A stretch of DNA of 64,000 nucleotides. Source: an uncultured Pseudomonadota bacterium (lineage in GTDB: Bacteria; Myxococcota_A; Bradymonadia; Bradymonadales; GCA-2716585). Each line of letters opens with the position of its first letter. Position 1 is the stretch's first letter. Under the pieces are notes generated by a model. It saw nothing but the letters and a program-made list of their open reading frames with translations, did not search any database and was not told the origin of the DNA. The position numbers were made by a program, and so were the translations under genes. The DNA lies in the NCBI GenBank assembly GCA_937123825.1, contig CAKZKQ010000675.1:1-64000 (forward strand), written 5' to 3'. Positions 42,778 through 52,912 of the stretch are shown here, in pieces.

Positions 42778-43152
42778 TCAGTCTTCCTTTTTGGCAAGGC
42801 CGGGGGTTTTGGTGGAGGCGAAGATGAGCTTGTCGAAGCTGCGGTCCAATGTGGGCGAGCGGAAGTTGTCGAGCTTGGCGTATCCTCGGTAGGTGACGCT
42901 CTGGCCGACCTCGGGGGCGTTGCCCGTGACAACGTGCCAGACGCCCGGTTTGGATGAGTCCAGGCGCATGTAGACGTACCGTCCGGTGGCCATCACCTCT
43001 TGCACCTTTCCGGTGCCGCTGACCTTGATCCGCTCGGCCCCAATCAGCGGTGATGTGGCCAGCTTCTCCTCGACGTTGGAGCAGCCTGCAGCGGCGATGG
43101 TGGCCAGGCACAAAACGGCGCTGAGCGTCACTGTGCGTATGGGTGATGTCAT
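42778..43152 (-). CDS. NrfJ-like OB-fold lipoprotein
   Basis: 124 residues from ATG 43152, with GAGG six bases upstream; an in-frame ATG at 43164 lacks one. The signal peptide ends ATIAAAGC (Cys24). The rest fits a small OB-fold periplasmic protein: VSGTGKVQEVMATGRYVYMRLDS, GVWHVVTGNAPEVGQSVTYRG, and NFRSPTLDRSFDKLIFAS, a pattern seen in NrfJ-related proteins. Function is not established, although relatives occur near redox systems. It is the first gene of the minus-strand lipoprotein set and is divergent from a LysR gene. Confidence 0.75.
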   Translation of the reverse strand: MTSPIRTVTLSAVLCLATIAAAGCSNVEEKLATSPLIGAERIKVSGTGKVQEVMATGRYVYMRLDSSKPGVWHVVTGNAPEVGQSVTYRGYAKLDNFRSPTLDRSFDKLIFASTKTPGLAKKED

Positions 43153-43238
43153 CCTGAACCTCATCGTGAAAAGTGTGGACGGTGTTGACCGTTTGGGTGG
43201 CCCCGTTTGTTGGCTGAGACCAAGGTAGGGTTTGTATT

Positions 43239-43269
43239 TTGAATTGAAAAGCTCTAATTTTGATGTCAA
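43239..43269. promoter_or_regulatory. Imperfect dyad in the lipoprotein/LysR divergent promoter
   Basis: TTGAATTGAAAAGC and AATTTTGATGTCAA form an imperfect inverted repeat (9 of the 12 outer positions match) around TCT, within an AT-rich stretch between divergent genes. Its length and place fit a LysR-type site 40-70 bp upstream of the LysR start. Confidence 0.45.
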
Positions 43270-43308
43270 GTGATTCGAAAATAAAAGTAACTTTTTGGAG
43301 GCGCTGCG

Positions 43309-44196
43309 GTGTTGGATATGGATTGGAGGTGGCTGCGCAGCTTTGTGGCGGTCGCCGATGCGGGCACGATGTACTTGGCTCAAAAGCAAAGCGGCATCAG
43401 CCAGCCCACCCTCTCAAGGCACATCAAGCAGCTTGAGGACGCGCTGGGGGTGAGCCTCTTTGAGCGCAGCGGGCGCAATCTGGTGCTCTCGCAGCAGGGC
43501 AGCGCGCTCTTTGAGCGGGCGTTGGACGTGCGCCGCTCGGTCAAAGCCTTTGAGCGTCAGGCAGTCGGTCTGTCCGAAGAGGAGGGGGGCAGCGTCCGCG
43601 TGACGATGTCCCACAACTTCGGCTGGTACTTTGCGCCCGACTGGCTGGTGAGCCTCAAGGAGACTCACCCCGAGATCACCATCGATCTGGTGCTCGAAGA
43701 CGTGCCGGTCAACTTGATGCTGCGCGAGGCCGAGATCGCCGTGCGCCTCTACCGCCCCCAGCAGCTCGATCTGATCGCGCGCCAGTGTGGTTACAGCGCC
43801 CGCGGGTTTTACGCCTCGCAGGCCTACCTCGACGTCCACGGCCGCCCCCTGCACCTTGACGAACTCAAAGAGCACCAACTCATCGGCTTTGACCGCTTCA
43901 TGGCCTGGATTGAGCACGCCGCCGAGATGGGCTACCACTTTCAGCGCGATGATTTTGTCTTCCGCTGCGACTCATACCTCCACCATGCCCGTGTGGCAGA
44001 GGCCGGGCTGGGTGTGGCGGTGCTGCCCGACTGGATCGGCCAGCGCTCTGAGTTGATGCGCCTCTTTCCCGAGGTCAAAATGCCCGGTTTGCCCGTTTGG
44101 CTGGCGGCGCCGCCCGATTTGCACCGCAACCCCAGAGTGTCGCGCGTGTGGGATCACCTAGTGGACGCGCTTGGCAAGGTCTTTAAGACGGGTTGA
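43309..44196 (+). CDS. LysR-family transcriptional regulator
   Basis: 295 residues from GTG 43309, seven bases after GGAGG. The N-terminus is WRWLRSFVAVADAGTMYLAQKQSGISQPTLSRHIKQLEDALGV, a standard LysR helix-turn-helix, with LFERSGRNLVLSQQG following. The effector domain begins near residue 90 with VRVTMSHNFGWYFAPDWLVSL. It is divergent from the OB-fold/ABM lipoprotein operon, its probable target. A perfect 13-bp inverted repeat lies just after its stop. Confidence 0.93.
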   Translation: MLDMDWRWLRSFVAVADAGTMYLAQKQSGISQPTLSRHIKQLEDALGVSLFERSGRNLVLSQQGSALFERALDVRRSVKAFERQAVGLSEEEGGSVRVTMSHNFGWYFAPDWLVSLKETHPEITIDLVLEDVPVNLMLREAEIAVRLYRPQQLDLIARQCGYSARGFYASQAYLDVHGRPLHLDELKEHQLIGFDRFMAWIEHAAEMGYHFQRDDFVFRCDSYLHHARVAEAGLGVAVLPDWIGQRSELMRLFPEVKMPGLPVWLAAPPDLHRNPRVSRVWDHLVDALGKVFKTG

Positions 44197-44199
44197 TGC

Positions 44200-44242
44200 C
44201 AGGGTGTGTTTGAAACCCCTCCCTGTTTGCAAACACACCCTG
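44200..44242. repeat. Short element with terminal repeats related to the MITE at 26841
   Basis: CAGGGTGTGTTTG (44200-44212) and CAAACACACCCTG (44230-44242) are a perfect 13-bp inverted pair around 17 nt. The arm matches the tip of the 26841-27084 element (AGGGCGTGTTTG) except for C to T. It may be an internally deleted copy, or may serve as a terminator for the LysR gene ending at 44196. Confidence 0.55.
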
Positions 44243-44268
44243 AATCGCCCCAAACACGGTCCCCAACC

Positions 44269-45105
44269 ATGGTCGTTCCCAACCCCGGACACGTCAGCCC
44301 CTGGGCACGGCGTTTCATTCTTAAGCGCCTCATGCCCGTGGTCCGTGTGCTCTTCAGGCCCACCATCAGCGGCCTTGAACACCTGCCCGCTGACCGGCCC
44401 TTTTTGTTGGTCGCCAACCACTCCGCGGGTATGGGGCTGGCCGAAATCTTCTCCTTTGTCTCGCTCTATGCCCGAGACGTCCCCCCGGAGCGCCCGCTGG
44501 CGGGTTTTGCCCACCATATGGGCTTTAAAATATGGCCTCTAAAGGCCATCCACCCCCACATCGGCACCATCCCTTCCACTTACGAGGCCGCCTACGACGC
44601 CCTGGACAAGGGCGTGCCTATTCTGGTCTTCCCCGGCGGCGATCACGAAACGCTGCGCCCCATCTGGCAGGCAGGCCGCGTGGACTTTGGTGGCCGCAAA
44701 GGCTTTTTGCGCATCGCCCGTCAGGCTGGCGTCCCCATTGTCCCCATGGGCATCACCGGCAGCCACTTCACCGCCCCCATTTTGCTGCGCTCCAGGGCGC
44801 TGGCCACCGTCCTTGTGGTCCCGCGCCTGATGGGCCTCAAGCGTTGGGGCGTCAGCCTCCTGGCCGTCTTGGGCACCGGGGCTCTGGCGCTGACCCCCTT
44901 GCCGGTGTGGGTCAAGGTCCCCGCCATCTTCCTGTGGCTCTCTTCACCGCTGACCTTTGCCCCCATCATCCCCTGGACCATACGCTTCAAGGTCGGCCAG
45001 CCCATCGAGCCCCAAACCCTCTTCCCCGGCGATGAAGCCGACGACGAGGAATTGACCCAGGCCCTCGCGGAGGTTCAGCGCGCCATCCAGCGCTTGGTTG
45101 GATAG
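44269..45105 (+). CDS. Lysophospholipid acyltransferase-family protein
   Basis: 278 residues from ATG 44269 (no clear ribosome binding site; frame open from 44206). The acyltransferase blocks are present: FLLVANHSAGMG (block I), GTIPSTYEAAYDALDKGVPILVFPGG with GGDHE (block III-like), and GVPIVPMGITGSH (block IV). The essential HX4D motif appears as His51-SAGM-Gly56, so the Asp is missing at its usual place. It resembles the TMEM68/DAGAT-like branch, where the motif is variable. Hydrophobic helices occur near the C-terminus. Probably acylates a lipid in the inner membrane; activity is uncertain. Confidence 0.8.
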   Translation: MVVPNPGHVSPWARRFILKRLMPVVRVLFRPTISGLEHLPADRPFLLVANHSAGMGLAEIFSFVSLYARDVPPERPLAGFAHHMGFKIWPLKAIHPHIGTIPSTYEAAYDALDKGVPILVFPGGDHETLRPIWQAGRVDFGGRKGFLRIARQAGVPIVPMGITGSHFTAPILLRSRALATVLVVPRLMGLKRWGVSLLAVLGTGALALTPLPVWVKVPAIFLWLSSPLTFAPIIPWTIRFKVGQPIEPQTLFPGDEADDEELTQALAEVQRAIQRLVG

Positions 45106-45209
45106 CACCGCCGTGCAGCGCAAGGGCGCGGAAGATATGGGTTCCAGCCCGTTTTCATCGCATTTGATCCAAATTCAGGTCCATTCAGGCCAAATCAGGT
45201 CAAAAACGC

Positions 45210-45236
45210 AAAAAGGCCCCCGAAAAGGGAGCCTTT
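45210..45236 (-). terminator. Rho-independent terminator of icd
   Basis: Read on the minus strand: AAAGGCTCCC, loop TTTTC, GGGGGCC followed by TTTTT, about 50 bp after the isocitrate dehydrogenase stop. A strong second hairpin, CTCCGCCATGC/GCATGGCGGAG (45240-45267), precedes it and could also stop the convergent acyltransferase transcript. Confidence 0.8.
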
Positions 45237-45239
45237 GGG

Positions 45240-45267
45240 CTCCGCCATGCGCTCAGGCATGGCGGAG
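45240..45267. terminator. Perfect 11-bp hairpin between convergent genes
   Basis: CTCCGCCATGC and GCATGGCGGAG pair perfectly around a 6-nt loop, in the gap between the acyltransferase and icd genes. No T-run follows directly, so it more likely stabilises transcript ends. Confidence 0.55.
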
Positions 45268-45286
45268 AACACTCAAATAGGCGCCA

Positions 45287-47512
<2,226 letters not shown>

Positions 47513-47767
47513 CTTCCTTCCCGATTGGTTGAGGTCTCGCGCTTTGTAAGCCACGTGCAAGGAGGCGCTTTAAGGGCGAGTCGCTTGAAAACGCGTGGAC
47601 TTTCGGCACGTGAAGGCCAAAGTCAATGTCAGATCCTTCTTTTTTGAGGGCGGCGAGGTCGTTTCGAAGGCTTGACGGGGCTTGGCGCTGGTCATAGCGT
47701 GCCGGTACAAGCTGCGTTGGACGGCGCGCTTGAAGATTTTGGGGGTTGCCACGATGGAGGATGGAAG

Positions 47768-49081
47768 ATGACCATCGATTACATGACCGGTGTTGGAAAC
47801 AACTTTGAGACAGAGAGCCTGCCTGGGGCCTGGCCCCAGGGCCGCAGCTCGCCCCAGCGCTGCCCTTTCGGGCTCTACGCCGAGCAGCTCTCGGGGTCGC
47901 CCTTTACCGCACCGCGCGCCGCCAACGAGCGCACCTGGCTTTACCGCATCCGTCCCTCGGTCCGTCAGGTGGGCCGCTACAAGCCCACCGCCTACCCATT
48001 GTGGCGCAGCGCCCCCGAACAGCACGAGGCCGAGGTCCCCTTTGGGCCCATGCGCTGGGATCCGGTGGAGATCCCCGCCGATGCCACCGATTTTCTGGCA
48101 GGCGTGCGGACCATGACCACCGCCGGTGACGTCCACACCCAGGTCGGCATGGCCAGCCACACCTACGTGGCCAACGCCGACATGGGCGACAACTTCTTCA
48201 TCAACGCCGACGCCGAGCTGATCCTGGTGCCCCAGCAGGGGGCGCTCAAGATCGACACTGAGATGGGCGTCATCGAGGCCAGCCCCGGCGAGATCGTCTC
48301 CATCCCCCGTGGCCTGCTCTTCAGGGTGTCGCTGCCCGATGGGCCCTCGCGCGGTTACATCTGTGAAAACTACGGCGCCCGCTTCATCCTGCCTGACCGT
48401 GGCCCCATCGGCGCCAACTGTCTGGCCAACCCCCGTGACTTCAAGGCCCCCGTGGCCGCCTTTGAAGACCGCGACGAGCCCTGTCAGATCACCATCAAGT
48501 GGTGTGGCCGCTTCTACAACACCCAGATCGACCACAGCCCCCTGGATGTCGTCGCCTGGCACGGCAACTACTCACCCTACAAATACGACCTGAGCACCTT
48601 CTCCCCGGTCGGCGCCATCCTCTTTGACCACCCCGACCCCTCCATCTTCACCGTGCTCACCTCGCCGTCCGGCGAAGAGGGCACCGCCAACATCGACTTT
48701 GTGATCTTCCCCGAGCGGTGGATGGTCGCCGAGGATACTTTCCGCCCCCCATGGTACCACCGCAACGTCATGTCCGAGTTCATGGGCCTGATTTACGGCC
48801 AGTACGACGCCAAAGAGAAGGGCTTTGTCCCCGGCGGCATGAGCCTGCACAACATGATGCTGCCCCACGGCCCGGACGCCTTTGGTTTTGAGAAGGCCTC
48901 CCGCTCTGATTTGGCGCCCCACAAGCTCTCGGGCACCATGGCGTTTATGTTTGAAACCCGCTTCCCGCAGCACATCACCCGCTTTGCCGCCGACTCCGAC
49001 GGGCTCCAGAGCGACTACGCAGGCTGCTGGACTGGTCTTAAAAAACGCTTCAATGGTACCATCGAGGGCGATTGGGACTGA
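47768..49081 (+). CDS. hmgA: Homogentisate 1,2-dioxygenase
   Basis: 437 residues from ATG 47768 behind GGAGG and GGAAG; the frame is open from 47672 but that part is promoter sequence. The iron ligands are all present at the expected spacing: His331 and Glu337 in PPWYHRNVMSEFMG and His367 in LPHGPD, four lower than in the human enzyme. It opens the ring of homogentisate to maleylacetoacetate in tyrosine/phenylalanine breakdown. No fumarylacetoacetase or isomerase gene is adjacent, so the pathway is split elsewhere in the genome. A hairpin of the intergenic family starts within three bases of its stop. Confidence 0.96.
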   Translation: MTIDYMTGVGNNFETESLPGAWPQGRSSPQRCPFGLYAEQLSGSPFTAPRAANERTWLYRIRPSVRQVGRYKPTAYPLWRSAPEQHEAEVPFGPMRWDPVEIPADATDFLAGVRTMTTAGDVHTQVGMASHTYVANADMGDNFFINADAELILVPQQGALKIDTEMGVIEASPGEIVSIPRGLLFRVSLPDGPSRGYICENYGARFILPDRGPIGANCLANPRDFKAPVAAFEDRDEPCQITIKWCGRFYNTQIDHSPLDVVAWHGNYSPYKYDLSTFSPVGAILFDHPDPSIFTVLTSPSGEEGTANIDFVIFPERWMVAEDTFRPPWYHRNVMSEFMGLIYGQYDAKEKGFVPGGMSLHNMMLPHGPDAFGFEKASRSDLAPHKLSGTMAFMFETRFPQHITRFAADSDGLQSDYAGCWTGLKKRFNGTIEGDWD

Positions 49082-49083
49082 TG

Positions 49084-49123
49084 CCAAATCAGAGGCAAAG
49101 TGAGTCTTTCATCTCTGGTTTGG
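49084..49123. repeat. Intergenic hairpin, family copy C
   Basis: CCAAATCAGAG (49084-49094) pairs with CTCTGGTTTGG (49113-49123), with one G-T pair, and an inner AAAG/CTTT stem. It shares the AAAGTGAGTC-type core with copy A. It sits directly after hmgA and probably terminates or protects its transcript. Confidence 0.6.
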
Positions 49124-49159
49124 TCTGAGAGTGGACCAGAAAGACGTCGGGGTGGGGTC

Positions 49160-50380
49160 ATGGGGCGTTTGCGCATTGTATTGATGGGGTTGTGCGTGTG
49201 GATGGCGGCGCTGGCCGCTTGCGGTGAGGACACCGCCGACGAGCCCGCCGCCGATGACGCCCAACCGTCGCTGGCCCAGGAGCTTGGCCTGACCCTCTAC
49301 AGCGGCGCCATCACCCCCATTGAAGAAGACGTCGACGACAACACTACCACCTACACCTTTGACCCCGAAGAAGGGCCGATTTGCATGCGCGGGGACCCCT
49401 ATCGGATGAGCGTCCGCGAGCGGGACTCGGAAGATCTGGTGATTTTCCTCCAGGGCGGCGGGGCGTGTTTGTCCGAGTTTTGTCTGGCGGTCACCAAAGC
49501 GCCCGCCGGGATCCCTGGCGTGGACATTTTGCGCCCCGACCTGCCCGAAAACCCCGTGGCCGACTGGGACGTGGTCTATCTGCCGTACTGCGATGGGTCA
49601 TTCTTTGCCGGTGACGTCTCGATTGACGACAACCTCAACGGCAACGGCACTCGCCATCACCGGGGTCTGGCCAACTTAACCGCCGCCCTGGAGGTCTCAC
49701 TGCAGCACTTTCCAAACCCCCGACGCATCTTGCTGGCGGGCAGCTCGGGCGGCGCGTATGGGATGATGCTCGGGGGGCCGCTTGTGCGCCACTACTACCC
49801 CGACGCCGAGTTGGTCATGATGGCGGATTCGGGCATTGGGTTGGGGCGCCACAACGAGCCTGAGTTCATCCAGGGCGTGCTTGAAGAGTTCAACATGCTG
49901 CGCTTTTTGCCCAAGGATTGCCCGCAGTGCCAGAGCAACGGTCACCTGACTGGTGTGGTGGGTTATTTTCTGGAGCGCGAGCCCGATGTTCGGATTGGAC
50001 TCTACAGCGCTTGGTATGATGCCATCCTGGCGCGCACCTTTTTCCAGCGCCCTTCGGACAACTTTGCCGATGGCCTGGACGAGCAGACCGAGCGCCTTCA
50101 TCAAGCCCACCCCGAGCGCTTCCGGCGCTTCATCAATGACGGCATCCAACACACCTCGCTGCTGGGGGACGCCACTGGGATCATCGGCACGGATCTGGGG
50201 GCCGTTGAAGTCCCTCCCGATACGTTGACCGACCTGATCAGCGGCGAACTGGTCATTGGCGGCATCAACACCACCGAGATCGATGGGCTGACCATGGCGA
50301 CCTGGCTGTCGGCGCTCATCGAGGGCGACCTGGATGTCTGGGTGGATGTCCAACAAGAGCGCGGCCCCTCTCCTGATTGA
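49160..50380 (+). CDS. Pectinacetylesterase/NOTUM-family lipoprotein
   Basis: 406 residues from ATG 49160, after a GGGGTGGGG tract. The signal peptide ends AALAAC (Cys21) with an acidic linker after it. The family pattern is clear: IFLQGGGACLSEFC (oxyanion Gly-rich loop), VVYLPYCDGSFFAGD, the nucleophile elbow AGSSGGAYG with the catalytic Ser, and IQHTSLLGD with the probable catalytic His. Members are serine carboxylesterases that remove acetyl or fatty acyl groups from polysaccharides or proteins. Lipid anchoring suggests action at the cell surface; the substrate is unknown. Confidence 0.88.
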   Translation: MGRLRIVLMGLCVWMAALAACGEDTADEPAADDAQPSLAQELGLTLYSGAITPIEEDVDDNTTTYTFDPEEGPICMRGDPYRMSVRERDSEDLVIFLQGGGACLSEFCLAVTKAPAGIPGVDILRPDLPENPVADWDVVYLPYCDGSFFAGDVSIDDNLNGNGTRHHRGLANLTAALEVSLQHFPNPRRILLAGSSGGAYGMMLGGPLVRHYYPDAELVMMADSGIGLGRHNEPEFIQGVLEEFNMLRFLPKDCPQCQSNGHLTGVVGYFLEREPDVRIGLYSAWYDAILARTFFQRPSDNFADGLDEQTERLHQAHPERFRRFINDGIQHTSLLGDATGIIGTDLGAVEVPPDTLTDLISGELVIGGINTTEIDGLTMATWLSALIEGDLDVWVDVQQERGPSPD

Positions 50381-50911
50381 TTTCTGCTTAATGTCTGTAT
50401 TCACATATTTTGGTTCAAGGCTGACCTCTGCCCATGGTGCATCCAAAAGCGGTGTTTGAGGGGTTGTGTACGCCTTGGGTGGTGGTTTGCACAAAGAGAC
50501 TGCGTTGGGGGTGAATTGCGCTTGTTGTGGGGGCGTTTTTTGCCGCCGTCTTTGGCCCTGGTGACGTGCAGGTGGATTTGGCGACGGGTTTGCGCCGTTG
50601 AGGCTCTCTTGGGTGTCGAGGTGACGCCTTTATTGGCGTTGATGTACGTGTTGTTTTGTCTGGAAGTGTTTTGTTCCGTGTCGTGATGGTCGATGTTTTT
50701 GGTTTTGTTTGTGTGGTGTTGAGTGCGGAGTAAGACGAACCGATTGAGCGCATTTTTAAGGTGGAAACAGGTCGGAAATAAATGGTTCCAGATGGTTTTG
50801 GGCGTTTGTGGTGCGGTTGTTTGGCTTGTGGATTGGAACTGTTATTGGTGTTAATGGCGGCTTTGTGGTTTGATTTGTTTCTGGTTTAGAAACAGTCGAG
50901 GCGCAAAAAAC
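50381..50911. other. 531-bp intergenic region, T/G-rich
   Basis: No supported gene lies here. A 76-codon plus-strand frame (50456-50686) has no ribosome binding site and a Cys/Arg/Leu-rich sequence unlike a real protein. The plus strand is strikingly T/G-rich from about 50640 to 50880. The only clear site is the palindrome at 50876-50894, just before the LysR gene. Confidence 0.55.
50876..50894. promoter_or_regulatory. Probable LysR operator
   Basis: TGTTTCT-GGTTT-AGAAACA is a perfect 7-bp inverted repeat with a 5-nt spacer, containing the T-N11-A motif of LysR sites. It ends 17 bp before the start codon, well placed for autorepression. Confidence 0.6.
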
Positions 50912-51799
50912 ATGGACAGACTGCTCTTGATGGAAGCTTTTGTGCGCGTCGTGGAGGCTGGGAGCTTCTCTGAGGCGGCGCGGCGTTGGGGGCGCTCCAA
51001 AGCGGCGGTCAGCAAATACATCTCTGCGTTGGAGGCTCACCTGGGGGTGGAGCTGCTGCATCGGACCACGCGCGCGCTGCGCTTGACTGAGGCAGGGGCG
51101 CGCTACCATCCAAAGTGCGTGGCGATGTTGGAGACGTTGGAGGTCATGGAGGCGGACCTGCGCCAGGATCATGTGGCGCCGCGCGGCGTGCTCCGGATCA
51201 CTGCGCCGCCCGGGTTTGTGCAGCGTTACCAGGCCATGATGCTCTCGCAGTTTACCGCCCGCTATCCGCAAATCGAGCTTGACCTCTACCTGACCTATCG
51301 CCGCGTGGACATCATCAACGAGGGTTTTGATGTGGCCATCCGCGTGACCAACCCCAAAGACTCGTCGTTGATGGCGCGTCGTCTTGCCCCCGCCGACATG
51401 TGCATGGTCGCCGCCCCGTCCTATCTGGCGCTCGCGGGCACGCCAGCGCGCCCCGAGGATCTGCGTGACCACGCCTGCCTGATCGACACCAACTTCCGTC
51501 AGCCCGGCACCTGGCGTTTTAATGTGGACGGTCGCCAGGTGAGTGTGCCGGTCACCGGCCCCATCAAGATCAACAGCCCCACCGTGGTCCGGGATCTGGC
51601 CATCTCGGGTCACGGGGTGGCGGTCGTGTCCCGCTTTCTGGTGGCGGACGCGTTGGCCACAGGGCGGCTCATCAGCATCCTTGATGGCACGGTGGACTTT
51701 GGCTGGTCGGTCTACGCCCTCTATCCCAAGCGACAGTATGTGGCTGGGCGCGTGCGGGCCTTTGTGGACCACATGGCGGCGGGTTTGCGCCAAGGGTGA
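50912..51799 (+). CDS. LysR-family transcriptional regulator
   Basis: 295 residues from ATG 50912. The helix-turn-helix is MDRLLLMEAFVRVVEAGSF followed by RRWGRSKAAVSKYISALEAHLGV, of the DmlR-like branch. The effector domain contains GVLRITAPPGFVQRY, YRRVDIINEGFDVAIRV and SGHGVAVVSRFLVADAL. It is on the same strand as, and 72 bp upstream of, the amidohydrolase gene, which may be regulated with it. The palindrome at 50876-50894 suggests autoregulation. Confidence 0.93.
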   Translation: MDRLLLMEAFVRVVEAGSFSEAARRWGRSKAAVSKYISALEAHLGVELLHRTTRALRLTEAGARYHPKCVAMLETLEVMEADLRQDHVAPRGVLRITAPPGFVQRYQAMMLSQFTARYPQIELDLYLTYRRVDIINEGFDVAIRVTNPKDSSLMARRLAPADMCMVAAPSYLALAGTPARPEDLRDHACLIDTNFRQPGTWRFNVDGRQVSVPVTGPIKINSPTVVRDLAISGHGVAVVSRFLVADALATGRLISILDGTVDFGWSVYALYPKRQYVAGRVRAFVDHMAAGLRQG

Positions 51800-51871
51800 G
51801 CTTGGGGGCGTCTTGCGGTATAACCAGGGGCGTCGCGTACCCTGTTGCAAAACCCCTGCGGAGACCTGGAG

Positions 51872-52900
51872 ATGACCTACCCGACCTATTACCCGTCCAG
51901 TTACGCGCTGGCGGAGCTTCCGTGGTTTGAAATGCGCAATGGGCGTCTGGTTCGAGATCCCGATTTGGGTCCAGCCATTGATGTCCACACTCACCTTGCG
52001 CTCTCGTTTTTGCGCCGGGACACGGTCGACCTCGATTCATCGCCGCGCCCTGCCGAGCACTATCTGCCGCTGGACGCCCCCATTGACCTGGACGTCTACG
52101 CCAACCGCAACTTCACGCCCGAGCACATGAAGGCGATGAAGGCCGACCTGGGGTTGGGCGGCGCGCTGGGTTGGCCAGGGATGCGCGACACCCACACCGC
52201 ACCCAACCTCTTGCAGGACATGGAGGATCTGGGGGTGATCGCCTCGGTGCTGCTGCCCATTGAGCTGCCCAAGATCTCCAACAACGCCGAGTCCTACCTC
52301 AAGGTCGCCAAGAAGCACGCGCCGTTGGTCCCCTTTGGTTCGGTCCACCCGATGGAAAAGGGCTTTGCCGAGCGTCTGGAGCGCCAAAAGCGCGCAGGGG
52401 CTCGCGGCGTTAAGATTCACCCTTCCGTGCAGATGCTCCCCCCCGACCATCCGCGCTGTTTGGAGGTGTACCGGGTGTGCGGCGAGCTGGGGTTGACGAT
52501 CTTCTGGCACTGCGGCCCGGTGGACATTGAGGGGCGTTGGGGGCGGTATTGCAGTCAGGTCAAACACTACTGGAAGGCGGTGCGCGACAACCCCGATACG
52601 ACCTTTGTGCTGGGACACTCGGGCGCGCTGCAGATGGACATGGGCATCGAGCTGGTCAACAGCTACGACAACGTCATGTGCGAGATCGCCAGCCAGAGTG
52701 CCACCAACGTCCGCCGTTTGGTCAACGAGGTCCCCATTGATCGTCTGATGTTTGGCACCGATTGGCCCTTCTACCACCAGAGCGCCGGGCTGGCCAAAGT
52801 CCTCATGGCCACCGAAGGCCGCCCCACCGAGCGTGCCCAGGTCCTCCACGGCAACGCGCGCCGCTTGGGCCTGGACCCCACCCAGGCGCTCGGTGCCTGA
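51872..52900 (+). CDS. Amidohydrolase-family protein (COG2159-like)
   Basis: 342 residues from ATG 51872 (a CGGAG lies 8 bases upstream; GGAG also abuts the ATG). The TIM-barrel metal motif is AIDVHTHLAL (HxH), with ARGVKIHPSVQMLPPD, TIFWHCGP and FVLGHSGA supplying further His residues, and LMFGTDWPFYH the late Asp. It belongs with decarboxylase- and amidohydrolase-like enzymes acting on aromatic or carboxylic compounds. No signal peptide, so cytoplasmic. It ends 12 bp from the convergent symporter gene. Confidence 0.88.
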   Translation: MTYPTYYPSSYALAELPWFEMRNGRLVRDPDLGPAIDVHTHLALSFLRRDTVDLDSSPRPAEHYLPLDAPIDLDVYANRNFTPEHMKAMKADLGLGGALGWPGMRDTHTAPNLLQDMEDLGVIASVLLPIELPKISNNAESYLKVAKKHAPLVPFGSVHPMEKGFAERLERQKRAGARGVKIHPSVQMLPPDHPRCLEVYRVCGELGLTIFWHCGPVDIEGRWGRYCSQVKHYWKAVRDNPDTTFVLGHSGALQMDMGIELVNSYDNVMCEIASQSATNVRRLVNEVPIDRLMFGTDWPFYHQSAGLAKVLMATEGRPTERAQVLHGNARRLGLDPTQALGA

Positions 52901-52912
52901 GCAAAATCCATC

